Translations under genes and position numbers: made by a program
DNA from: Proteiniclasticum ruminis
GTDB taxonomy: Bacteria; Bacillota; Clostridia; Clostridiales; Clostridiaceae
Length of the DNA stretch: 64,000 nucleotides
Assembly: GCF_900115135.1 (NCBI RefSeq)
Contig: NZ_FOVK01000002.1
Span: 8,512-72,511 of the forward strand
Direction of reading: 5' to 3'
Notes under the pieces: generated by a model
Seen by the model: the letters and a program-made list of their open reading frames with translations, nothing else
Told to the model about the DNA's origin: nothing
The model's database searches: none
In this document: in pieces, positions 1-6,485 of the stretch
How the letters are laid out: every line of letters starts with the position of its first letter
How positions within the stretch are numbered: position 1 is the first letter of the stretch

Positions 1-95
1 TTTTATAACAATCGAGGCATATCAACGGTTTGACATAAATTGAAATAAATTGTCTGTGCTTGTCAAAGGCTATAAATTAAAACCATGTTAAAAAA
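1..95. repeat. attL: Prophage attachment repeat, integrase side (attL)
   Basis: A 95-bp stretch repeats perfectly at 41659-41753 and brackets the whole prophage, with the integrase ending 42 bp inside it. It contains a 7-bp inverted pair TTTGACA (29-35) and TGTCAAA (61-67), the kind of arms a tyrosine recombinase binds around its crossover. The repeat starts at the first base of the window, so it may extend further upstream. No tRNA or tmRNA end is visible in it, so the target looks intergenic. Confidence 0.9.
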
Positions 96-136
96 TGAAA
101 ATATCTTAGACGTTGATTTAACAAGATAGGTACTGT

Positions 137-1150
137 CTATGTCAAAGAATTTGTCAAAACTTTTCTTCCTTGCTCAATCATGTCTGTATTAACATGGGCG
201 TATGTCTTAATTACTACTTCTAAAGTATCGCCGATAAAATAAGATATTGTCTTCAGATCCACACCTTTTTGTATCGCCATTGTTGCGTATGCATGTCTTA
301 AACTGTGAGGCGTGATCGAATAACCAAGGCTTCTATAAACCTTAATCACATCATTGCTTTGGTAAAGTTTCTGTACGATCACCTGATTCTTATCTAGCGA
401 CACAGGCATTTTCTTTAGCTCATTTTTTAGCCTAGGATCCAATGGAACTTTTCTGTGTCCGTCTTTTGATTTAGTGTCAGGTTTTACAGTTTTATCAAGC
501 TGCTTCTGTTGAGTGATGTGGATAAACTGGCTTTTGAAGCTGTTCCTGGTGAGGCCCCTCGCCTCAGATATTCGCAGACCCGCTAGTCCGAAACACATAG
601 TCAAGAATCTTATATCCTGATTTTCTATTTTATCAAACAGTTCAAGCATTTCACTTTCAGTTAGTATCTGGTGTTTCTTAACTGACTTGGAAGCTTTCTC
701 TTCTATCGTCACTTTTTCAAAAGGATTTTTCATGTCATAGTCAAGCTTATGAATCGCATAGTTCATAATACTCTTTCCAAAGCGTAGTAGGCTCATGGTG
801 CCATTATATTTATGGTCCTTATAATAATCATGTATGATCGGAGCAACATCCACATAGGTTAATTTTAGCATCTCAACATCGTAAATAGGTTCAAAGTTTT
901 TCAACCAGCTCTTATATGCTCTTTTAGTGGTTTCTTCCTTAGTTCCATCATCAATATAAAGATCAGCAATTTCCTTAAAAGTGTTCTTTTTTCTCTCCGG
1001 ATTTTTGATTTTAAGAGCAGCTTGATCACCAGCTCTCTTTGCTTCTGACTTAGTTTTAAAACCAGATTTGCTGGAGTGGTACTTGTTGCCAGTAAATATC
1101 TGATAACTCCATTTATTTCCACGCTTTCTTAGTGATACCGTGTAGTTCAT
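137..1150 (-). CDS. int: Phage tyrosine integrase
   Basis: Site-specific recombinase that integrates and excises this prophage at the 95-bp repeat. The 337-aa protein has an AP2-like arm-binding N-terminus (about 1-50), a SAM-like core-binding domain (about 58-150) and a C-terminal catalytic domain. Catalytic residues visible are R193 (GLRISE), H282 and R285 (HSLRH) and the nucleophile Y317 (KTYAH). The position normally held by a second His or Trp reads D308 (IGDT), which is unusual. It is transcribed toward attL with a good AGGAG upstream of its ATG. Position beside the repeat and orientation away from the lytic genes are standard for a temperate phage. Confidence 0.96.
   Translation of the reverse strand: MNYTVSLRKRGNKWSYQIFTGNKYHSSKSGFKTKSEAKRAGDQAALKIKNPERKKNTFKEIADLYIDDGTKEETTKRAYKSWLKNFEPIYDVEMLKLTYVDVAPIIHDYYKDHKYNGTMSLLRFGKSIMNYAIHKLDYDMKNPFEKVTIEEKASKSVKKHQILTESEMLELFDKIENQDIRFLTMCFGLAGLRISEARGLTRNSFKSQFIHITQQKQLDKTVKPDTKSKDGHRKVPLDPRLKNELKKMPVSLDKNQVIVQKLYQSNDVIKVYRSLGYSITPHSLRHAYATMAIQKGVDLKTISYFIGDTLEVVIKTYAHVNTDMIEQGRKVLTNSLT
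139..158. promoter_or_regulatory. Candidate integrase arm-type sites, left
   Basis: Two direct copies of (A/T)TGTCAAA start at 139 and 151, 12 bp apart, overlapping the 3' end of the integrase gene. The same motif with the same 12-bp spacing occurs just inside the other attachment repeat (41601 and 41613). Matched pairs at both ends are typical of arm-type binding sites for integrases with an N-terminal arm-binding domain. The assignment is inference. Confidence 0.55.
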
Positions 1151-1210
1151 CTTCTATTCTCCTTTCAAAAGTATAAAACAAGAGGGAGCTTCGCGACTGC
1201 TCCCTGTTGT

Positions 1211-1807
1211 CTACTTATACTGTCTTAAACTTGCCACCATTTTCCCGAGGATTCTAACTTCTCCTTTTGATATAACCATGGGTTTATAAGTAAAGTTCTC
1301 AGACTGAAGAATAACAGAACCATTCTCTCTGAAAAAACGTTTAAGAGTTGCAGAATCATCTACTAGAACAGCACCAATTTCGCCATCCTCTAAATCATCT
1401 TGTTTTCTAATAAACACGATGTCTCCGTCCATGATATTTACGTTGATCATACTGTCACCTTTTATTCTCAAACAAAAATCCGCTTTGATTTTATTATCTA
1501 AACTAAAATAATCTTCAATGTTCTGTTCGGCTAGTATCGGTTGACCCGCGGCTATTGTACCTATCAATGGTATTCGTTTTGAGTTTGACCTTGACCGAGG
1601 TTCGTCTGTAATGTCTGACTTTCTAACGTTAAATATTTCAGCCATTTTTTCTATCGTGTCAATCCTCGGATATTTATTTCCATTTATCCAATGAGATACT
1701 GATGATTGAGATACGCCCAGCTTATCAGCCAGATCTGACTGTTCCATGCTGTGCTTGTCTAATTGAAACCTAATATTTTCAGAAAGTATTTCTCTTGAGC
1801 TTTTCAT
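1211..1807 (-). CDS. CI/LexA-like repressor with S24 autopeptidase domain
   Basis: Lysogeny repressor of 198 aa. Residues about 8-65 form an XRE helix-turn-helix (QSDLADKLGVSQSSVSHW). Residues about 80-195 are an S24 self-cleaving domain with the scissile A87-G88 pair (IAAGQP), nucleophile S119 (GDSM) and general base K156 (TLKRF). RecA-stimulated self-cleavage would relieve repression on DNA damage. It lies between int and the divergent cro-like gene and reads leftward from a promoter that overlaps an operator copy. The strong AGGAGG-type site upstream of the ATG supports the start. Confidence 0.95.
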   Translation of the reverse strand: MKSSREILSENIRFQLDKHSMEQSDLADKLGVSQSSVSHWINGNKYPRIDTIEKMAEIFNVRKSDITDEPRSRSNSKRIPLIGTIAAGQPILAEQNIEDYFSLDNKIKADFCLRIKGDSMINVNIMDGDIVFIRKQDDLEDGEIGAVLVDDSATLKRFFRENGSVILQSENFTYKPMVISKGEVRILGKMVASLRQYK

Positions 1808-1834
1808 TTAATCACCTCCTTTATATGTAACTTA

Positions 1835-1863
1835 ATTTTACTATAAGTAAATTATTATTACAA
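1835..1863 (-). promoter_or_regulatory. Leftward repressor promoter
   Basis: On the minus strand TTGTAA (plus 1858-1863) and TAAAAT (plus 1835-1840) are separated by exactly 17 bp. The operator copy at 1837-1851 lies largely within that spacer and overlaps the -10, which suggests autoregulation. Confidence 0.6.
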
Positions 1864-1917
1864 TGACTTTAAGTAAATTATTTTTACAAAATGGGTTGCA
1901 ATATTACTTTAAGTAAT
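1837..1917. promoter_or_regulatory. Prophage immunity operators (three copies)
   Basis: Three 15-bp near-palindromes related to ATTACTTTAAGTAAT lie at 1837-1851, 1863-1877 and 1903-1917; the last is a perfect odd palindrome. Centres are 26 and 40 bp apart. They overlap the leftward and rightward promoters, as expected for CI/Cro operators. Confidence 0.75.
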
Positions 1918-1924
1918 GTAGTAT
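1896..1924 (+). promoter_or_regulatory. Rightward early promoter
   Basis: TTGCAA (1896-1901), a 17-bp spacer and TAGTAT (1919-1924) precede the cro-like gene. The perfect operator palindrome 1903-1917 fills the spacer, so repressor binding would block polymerase directly. Confidence 0.55.
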
Positions 1925-1951
1925 AAAATTAATCAGAGGAGGTGATATTTC

Positions 1952-2155
1952 ATGGAAAACAAAAATTCTCAGTCAATAACCCTAAAGGCTTGGCGGGTAA
2001 ACAAAGGGATGAGTCAGCAAGATGTTGCAGATAGGCTCGGGGTGAGTAGGCCAACTGTAATTAAATGGGAACAAGAAGACGCTAAAAATAACGGTTTGGT
2101 GATTTACGCTTTGGCTAAACTGTACGATGTTGACATAGATGACATAAAGGCGTAA
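1952..2155 (+). CDS. Cro-like XRE helix-turn-helix protein
   Basis: Small 67-aa DNA-binding protein consisting almost only of an XRE helix-turn-helix (MSQQDVADRLGVSRPTVIKWEQ, about residues 19-40). First gene of the rightward early operon, divergent from the S24 repressor, so it most likely plays the Cro role of shutting down repressor synthesis during lytic growth. A GAGGAGGTGAT ribosome site precedes the ATG. A fourth operator copy lies directly after it. Confidence 0.85.
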   Translation: MENKNSQSITLKAWRVNKGMSQQDVADRLGVSRPTVIKWEQEDAKNNGLVIYALAKLYDVDIDDIKA

Positions 2156-2172
2156 TTTTTTTTGCTCATCAC

Positions 2173-2187
2173 TTTACTTTAAGTAAT
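2173..2187. promoter_or_regulatory. Fourth immunity operator copy
   Basis: TTTACTTTAAGTAAT matches the three upstream operators at 14 of 15 positions compared with the perfect copy. It sits between the cro-like gene and the antirepressor gene, where a bound repressor could act as a roadblock or control a second promoter. Confidence 0.6.
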
Positions 2188-2205
2188 ATGAAGGGGGTAA
2201 TTAAG

Positions 2206-2943
2206 ATGAATAATCTAACAATAATTAATAATGGTCAGGTGGTGGTCAGCAGCAGACAGATTGCTGATAACTTTGAAAAAGAGCATCGCCATGTACTTGA
2301 AACCATAAGAAATCTCACTGCCGAAAATTCGACCGTGAAATCGATGTTCTATGAGTCCTCATACAAGAATGAGAGAGGAAGAGATTACTCTGAATACCTG
2401 ATGAACCGTGACGGGTTTTCTCTACTCGTTATGGGATTCACCGGACAAAAGGCACTGGAGTGGAAGCTCAAGTACATCGAAGCCTTCAATAGAATGGAAA
2501 GGATGCTGATGGAAAAGGCCCCATCCTATCAGATTTCTGACCCAATCGAAAGAGCCAAAGCTTGGATCCAAGAACAGGAAGAAAAGAAAGCCCTTGAAGG
2601 ACACATTGAGGAGCTGAAGCCAAAAGCACTCTTTGCCGATAGTGTAGCATCATCCCGGAACAGCATCCTGGTTGGTGAACTAGCAAAACTATTGAACCAA
2701 AATGGTATTGATATAGGGCAAAAAAGACTATTCCAAGTCTTGAGAGATAAGGGATATCTTCTTAAAAGCGGTGAAGACTATAACATTCCTAGTCAGTATT
2801 CCATGGATCTCAAAATCATGGATATTAAAAAAAGCTCAGTGAATAATCCTGATGGTTCAGTAAGGATCACGAGGACACCAAAGGTCACCGGAAAAGGACA
2901 AATTTACTTCGTAAATAAATTTTTGAAAGGAGAATTGAACTAA
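2206..2943 (+). CDS. Phage antirepressor: Rha domain plus KilA-C domain
   Basis: 245-aa regulator. The N-terminal half (about 1-95) matches the Rha family (SSRQIADNFEKEHRHVLE, then NRDGFSLLVMGFTG). After a charged helical linker the C-terminal half (about 140-240) matches the antirepressor KilA-C fold (LAKLLNQNGIDIGQKRLFQVLRDKGYL). Such proteins counter the repressor or regulate early phage genes. An in-frame ATG at 2188 exists, but the AAGGGGG site at about 2190-2197 fits the ATG at 2206. Its stop overlaps the next start (TAATG). Confidence 0.88.
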   Translation: MNNLTIINNGQVVVSSRQIADNFEKEHRHVLETIRNLTAENSTVKSMFYESSYKNERGRDYSEYLMNRDGFSLLVMGFTGQKALEWKLKYIEAFNRMERMLMEKAPSYQISDPIERAKAWIQEQEEKKALEGHIEELKPKALFADSVASSRNSILVGELAKLLNQNGIDIGQKRLFQVLRDKGYLLKSGEDYNIPSQYSMDLKIMDIKKSSVNNPDGSVRITRTPKVTGKGQIYFVNKFLKGELN

Positions 2944-3065
2944 TGAAAATCACTATTTATGTGAAGACAATGGCAGAACTTGAAGATGTTGCCCTTGAGG
3001 CAGACAAGCTTTTTGAGAAAATTTCAGGCGTGCTTATCGAAATCGTTGTAGGGGAAAGGGCATAG
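2943..3065 (+). CDS. Small hypothetical protein, 40 aa
   Basis: Short ORF beginning in the TAATG overlap with the antirepressor stop, with AAAGGAG upstream. The 40-residue product starts MKITIYVKTM and ends VVGERA; it is amphipathic with no recognisable domain. Tight coupling to the antirepressor argues it is translated. Function unknown. Confidence 0.55.
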   Translation: MKITIYVKTMAELEDVALEADKLFEKISGVLIEIVVGERA

Positions 3066-3087
3066 CGCCAACTATGCCCTTTAAGAA

Positions 3088-3288
3088 CTATTTTGACTCT
3101 GTTATTAGAAAATACTCGATCTGATCAGATGGGACAACTGCTTCCTCTGCTTCCCCTTTAAACCTGATGGAAATTGAATTTACGGGAATCGAATTTCCAA
3201 TATCCTTTTCGTAAATGTCAAAGATACCTACAAAGTTAGAAATCATAAATTGTTTACCTGATTTCAGGTGGACTTTTACACTAACCAT
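3088..3288 (-). CDS. Small hypothetical protein on the opposite strand
   Basis: 66-aa product starting MVSVKVHLKSGKQF, with a textbook AGGAGGTGAATAAT before the chosen ATG at 3288; a longer frame to 3354 lacks a ribosome site. It lies opposite to the rest of the early operon. The predicted compact beta-rich protein has no recognised motif. Being leftward, it might be expressed in the lysogen. Confidence 0.55.
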   Translation of the reverse strand: MVSVKVHLKSGKQFMISNFVGIFDIYEKDIGNSIPVNSISIRFKGEAEEAVVPSDQIEYFLITESK

Positions 3289-3354
3289 ATTATTCACCTC
3301 CTTTCTATAACCAGTATATCGAAAGGAGAGAGAAAAGAAAGGAGAAAAATACAC

Positions 3355-3618
3355 ATGAAAACAGTCCTTACAGTGAAAGACCTGTGCGAGCGATGGGGAG
3401 TAGATGCCAGAACCATCGCTAGATATGAAGAGGAAGGCATCATAAGAAGATTATCCGGAATACCGGGTGTCCGTTTTTCACTCACCAGCATTGAGAAAAT
3501 TGAGTGCGACGGTGTCGACAATCTTTTGATGAAAAAAGATCGAATCATAAAAGAACAAAGTCTAAAAATTATTGAGCTGGAAAGCAAGCTAAAAACGATA
3601 AGGGAGGTAGCTAATTAA
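3355..3618 (+). CDS. MerR/excisionase-like helix-turn-helix protein
   Basis: 87 aa. Residues about 5-50 are a MerR/Xis-type winged helix (TVKDLCERWGVDARTIARYEEEGII) followed by a C-terminal helix likely to form a coiled coil. Candidate roles are excisionase or early regulator; position after the antirepressor does not decide. The ATG at 3355 follows a GGAGAAAAATACAC spacer; the longer upstream frame overlaps the opposite-strand gene and is less likely. Confidence 0.7.
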   Translation: MKTVLTVKDLCERWGVDARTIARYEEEGIIRRLSGIPGVRFSLTSIEKIECDGVDNLLMKKDRIIKEQSLKIIELESKLKTIREVAN

Positions 3619-3951
3619 ATGAACAACGTACTTTATAAGGTGAAAGAGGTAAAAGAGTTCTATCTCGATCCTCAAACAGTAACCGATATCAACGCTTACC
3701 TTGAAGCGAAGTGGATAGTTCTTACATTTTCAGTCTCCAGAGATATACCGATTGTTGTCCTTGGTAGGACCTTCGATTACACAGAGGAAACTCACGAGCC
3801 TAAAAATATAAATTATTTCACATCTGACCCTCATGCCCGTGCAGTAATTCGAAACAAAGATATGGCGAGATTGATAAAGGACATCGAATCCCTTAAAGCA
3901 GATCTCCATCACGCAACTAAATCTTTTAGAAAATCGGAGGAAACAAAATGA
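3619..3951 (+). CDS. Hypothetical early phage protein
   Basis: 110 aa, immediately after the helix-turn-helix gene and overlapping the next ORF by 4 bp (ATGA). A beta-rich first half (KWIVLTFSVSRDIPIVVLG) is followed by a charged helix. No known domain recognised; gene order and AGGGAGG ribosome site support a real gene. Confidence 0.65.
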   Translation: MNNVLYKVKEVKEFYLDPQTVTDINAYLEAKWIVLTFSVSRDIPIVVLGRTFDYTEETHEPKNINYFTSDPHARAVIRNKDMARLIKDIESLKADLHHATKSFRKSEETK

Positions 3952-4298
3952 ACGAAGAATTACTACAGTTTGAACTGTATAAAAAGGAACATGACGACGC
4001 TATAAAGGCGCTTGCAATGAAAATCCATGAGGATCTTAAACTCTATTGCAAAACCTACTGGCAACTACACAAATCTGTAGAGCGTTACAAGAAGTCTCTG
4101 GTCTTCAGCAACATGCCAAATGTGGCCGATGCACTTTCAGAAGTCTTTGAAAGTGAACTATCCACTGTGATTATTCCGCGTGCTGCGACAACGTTAGATT
4201 TGGGTTCTGGATATTTTAAGCTTAATGACGAAAGGAAGGTTATTGAATTTGTCACCTCGGAAGGAGAAGAAGATGCAGAAGAAAAAGAAGACATTTAA
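3948..4298 (+). CDS. Hypothetical early phage protein
   Basis: 116 aa with a helical N-terminal half rich in Lys and Tyr and an acidic tail (GEEDAEEKEDI). Starts in a 4-bp overlap with the previous stop and overlaps the following small membrane-protein gene by 26 bp. No domain recognised. Confidence 0.65.
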   Translation: MNEELLQFELYKKEHDDAIKALAMKIHEDLKLYCKTYWQLHKSVERYKKSLVFSNMPNVADALSEVFESELSTVIIPRAATTLDLGSGYFKLNDERKVIEFVTSEGEEDAEEKEDI

Positions 4299-4398
4299 GG
4301 ACACCGTTCTTTTCGTGATATTCTTCGCTGGCATGTCAGTATTTGCCGCCTTTATGGCCATCCTTGTGTATATCTTGAGACTGCTGGGGGTGCAATAA
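4273..4398 (+). CDS. Small single-pass membrane protein, 41 aa
   Basis: Starts MQKKKKTFKD, then one hydrophobic segment of about 24 residues (VLFVIFFAGMSVF and on) ending ILRLLGVQ. AAGGAGAAGA precedes the ATG inside the end of the previous gene. The Lys-rich N-terminus suggests N-in topology. Its stop abuts the next ATG (TAAATG), so translation is likely coupled. Function unknown; a superinfection-exclusion or lysis accessory role is only a guess. Confidence 0.55.
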   Translation: MQKKKKTFKDTVLFVIFFAGMSVFAAFMAILVYILRLLGVQ

Positions 4399-4722
4399 AT
4401 GGAAGAGTACTACAGAAGGTCCGCTGATCATAAGTACAAGCTCCATCAGATGGAGCAGAACCGCCTCAAACGAGAAGCGGAGCTGAGAAGAAAGCAAAGA
4501 AGGAAAGCTCAGATGGTCCAAAAGGTTGTCATCAACCTGGAGCACATCCTATCAGTTGTGATTAGTCTTTTTAACATCATCATGGTCTTTGTATGGGTCT
4601 TCTCTGTCAGCTCCTTGGACTCAGAAAGCTATCTACCTATCATTGCCCTCATTGTTTCAACAATCTACCTTGCAGCAATCGCTTATATAAAGGGGTACAT
4701 GGGCAATGATAACAAAGCTTAG
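4399..4722 (+). CDS. Two-helix membrane protein
   Basis: 107 aa: a strongly basic coiled-coil-like N-terminus (residues about 1-45, many Arg and Lys) and two predicted membrane helices (about 48-70 and 78-98). Directly follows the 41-aa membrane protein with no gap, so the two may form a unit. No family recognised. Confidence 0.65.
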   Translation: MEEYYRRSADHKYKLHQMEQNRLKREAELRRKQRRKAQMVQKVVINLEHILSVVISLFNIIMVFVWVFSVSSLDSESYLPIIALIVSTIYLAAIAYIKGYMGNDNKA

Positions 4723-4885
4723 GTGTAAAGAGTCAGGTGAGATCCTGGAGTTTGATGTTGATTTTAAGACAGACCAGCATTATGTACTGGTCCCGGATAA
4801 AGACAAAAAAATGAAACAAATAGAGTGCCTCAGCATGGATAAGTGGGAGGTGGCAGAAGATGAAAAACAACTCACTTCACGATGA
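4706..4885 (+). CDS. Small hypothetical protein, 59 aa
   Basis: Starts MITKLRCKESGEILEF and ends EKQLTSR. Overlaps the preceding membrane-protein gene by 17 bp and the next ORF by 26 bp, typical of the packed early operon. Short beta-hairpin-like patterns with two cysteines; no function assigned. The reading frame is open and codon use matches neighbours. Confidence 0.5.
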   Translation: MITKLRCKESGEILEFDVDFKTDQHYVLVPDKDKKMKQIECLSMDKWEVAEDEKQLTSR

Positions 4886-4976
4886 GCTCATGAGGCTAAT
4901 CAATCAGTTCCGCGAGAACGGATACTCAGACGAATGGATCAAAGAAACATTTAGAAAGGTACTGGAGGAAATCTAA
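4860..4976 (+). CDS. Small hypothetical protein, 38 aa
   Basis: All-helical 38-residue product starting MKNNSLHDELMRLINQF. GGGAGGTGGC lies upstream of the ATG inside the previous gene, and its TAA overlaps the next ATG (TAATG). No function assigned. Confidence 0.5.
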   Translation: MKNNSLHDELMRLINQFRENGYSDEWIKETFRKVLEEI

Positions 4977-5209
4977 TGGAAATCTGCTTATATTGCCAAA
5001 AAGGAAAGGCAATGAATATCTCAGAGTTTGGAGACATCTCCATCAAGACGTATATACACGGTAATCTCCTTGTGACGGAGGCTATCAATTACCGCAATGA
5101 TAAGGATGATTTCTCAGCCATGAGAATCAATGTATGCCCCATGTGTAAAAAGGAGCTGGAGGAGCTTCCGGAAGAAGTAATGGAAGAGGAAATTGAGGAG
5201 GGAAAATAA
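4976..5209 (+). CDS. Small putative zinc-ribbon protein
   Basis: 77 aa with two Cys pairs, CLYC near residues 4-7 and CPMC near residue 53, forming a plausible zinc ribbon, and an acidic C-terminus. Coupled to the next gene by a TAATG overlap. No precise family recognised. Confidence 0.6.
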   Translation: MEICLYCQKGKAMNISEFGDISIKTYIHGNLLVTEAINYRNDKDDFSAMRINVCPMCKKELEELPEEVMEEEIEEGK

Positions 5210-5760
5210 TGGGAATGACAAGAAAGGAAATCAATAAGTACATCGAAGCGATGATGCAGGAAGCGCAGCGCAACGTTAAGGAACATATTGAATCAGAGCA
5301 TGAATCAAGGAAACAGAACCTCATGAATAAGTATGATCTTAAGAACAGGGTTGAAGATATCAGAGAAGACCTCTTCAAAGTTGAGGAAAAGATTAATGCA
5401 ATCATCAAAGACTTTTCAAATGACGGTGTCATTAAGCATGACTATTGGAGAACCCCGATAGGTCTTGTTATGGCGGCGGCAAACATGATGAGTTCACAAG
5501 ATTTTTATAATAATCAATTTGATCCATCAAAAGATGATGCTTACAGAGCTCTAGAAAAATTTAAAGAAGAATCATTGAAGTCAGTCAGAGTCAACTACAG
5601 CGCTTTAAGGGAAAACACAGCATTTATGCCACCTATTAAGGCTGAGGAATATCTCATAAGCTTAGGCTTTATTCTTCCAAATGATGGCGAATCTACCGCG
5701 ATCATGAAACCCTTAAATGAAAAATTCCTGATTGCCAAGGGGGTAAAATCCGATGAATAA
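5209..5760 (+). CDS. Hypothetical coiled-coil protein
   Basis: 183 aa, mostly helical. Residues about 1-70 are highly charged and predicted coiled coil; the rest is mixed. GAGGAGGGAAAATA precedes the ATG. The last 8 bp overlap the next gene. Lies two genes upstream of ssb, so a role in phage DNA metabolism is possible but not shown. Confidence 0.65.
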   Translation: MGMTRKEINKYIEAMMQEAQRNVKEHIESEHESRKQNLMNKYDLKNRVEDIREDLFKVEEKINAIIKDFSNDGVIKHDYWRTPIGLVMAAANMMSSQDFYNNQFDPSKDDAYRALEKFKEESLKSVRVNYSALRENTAFMPPIKAEEYLISLGFILPNDGESTAIMKPLNEKFLIAKGVKSDE

Positions 5761-6055
5761 AGCCTTGGACCACTCTGTAACTCCCAGACAAATTGATTAC
5801 ATGAAACACACTATTGGCTTCGAAAGAAGTATGGTCACAGGCCGAAAGCACCCTAAATATAAAGCTTATCGGAATTATTTTGCAACAGCAGAGAATTGTG
5901 ATGGATTCCAATCTCTTATCGATTTAACTGACAAAGGATTGATGCTAAGCAGACAAGATGGTTCTCGAGGTTGGTTGTTTCACCTATCAAAAGAGGGTTT
6001 TAAATTTTTATCTAAAATCACAGAAGTAGACATACGGGAGGATCAAGATGAATAA
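5753..6055 (+). CDS. Hypothetical early phage protein
   Basis: 100 aa, preceded by a GGGGG ribosome site within the previous gene and overlapping ssb by 8 bp. Pattern of Tyr, Phe and Arg (HPKYKAYRNYF) suggests a small globular protein. The final third (LFHLSKEGFKFLS) looks like a winged-helix end. No family recognised. Confidence 0.6.
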   Translation: MNKALDHSVTPRQIDYMKHTIGFERSMVTGRKHPKYKAYRNYFATAENCDGFQSLIDLTDKGLMLSRQDGSRGWLFHLSKEGFKFLSKITEVDIREDQDE

Positions 6056-6458
6056 AGTGGTGATTATCGGGCGATTAACTAAGGACCCGGAGCTGAAGTA
6101 TACACCGGGAAATGGAACTGCAGTAACGCAGATCACCGTGGCGGTAGAGAGAAGATTTAAGAAAGACGGCCATCAAGAAGCTGACTTCATCCCGGTAGTT
6201 ATCTGGGGAAAAGCCGCTGAAAGTACAGCGCAGTACACAGAAAAAGGAAGACTCATAGGAATATCCGGAAGAATCCAGACAAGATCTTATGAGGCTAAAG
6301 ATGGCGGGAAGAGATATGTCACGGAATTGGTCGCTGAAGAGGTCAAGTTCCTGGAGTTCGCGAAAAAATCCGCTGATGCTTCATACACATCCGGTGAAGA
6401 ATATGGAGCATCTTACGAGGACATGACGCCTATAGATGATGGGGATATCCCATTTTAA
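6048..6458 (+). CDS. ssb: Single-stranded DNA-binding protein
   Basis: Binds single-stranded DNA during phage replication and recombination. 136 aa: OB-fold over residues about 1-105, starting MNKVVIIGRLTKDPELKYTP, with the typical FIPVVIWGKAAE strand. A short linker leads to the acidic tail DDGDIPF, which recruits partner enzymes. Somewhat shorter than host SSB, usual for a phage version. Overlaps the upstream gene by 8 bp and precedes the DnaD-like initiator gene. Confidence 0.95.
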   Translation: MNKVVIIGRLTKDPELKYTPGNGTAVTQITVAVERRFKKDGHQEADFIPVVIWGKAAESTAQYTEKGRLIGISGRIQTRSYEAKDGGKRYVTELVAEEVKFLEFAKKSADASYTSGEEYGASYEDMTPIDDGDIPF

Positions 6459-6485
6459 GAGCACAAATGAAAGGGGGGTTGCTAA

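Noticed and set aside
1-95. Attachment repeat considered as a tRNA or tmRNA 3' end
   Set aside because: No cloverleaf, T-arm or CCA end can be drawn from the repeat or its flank.
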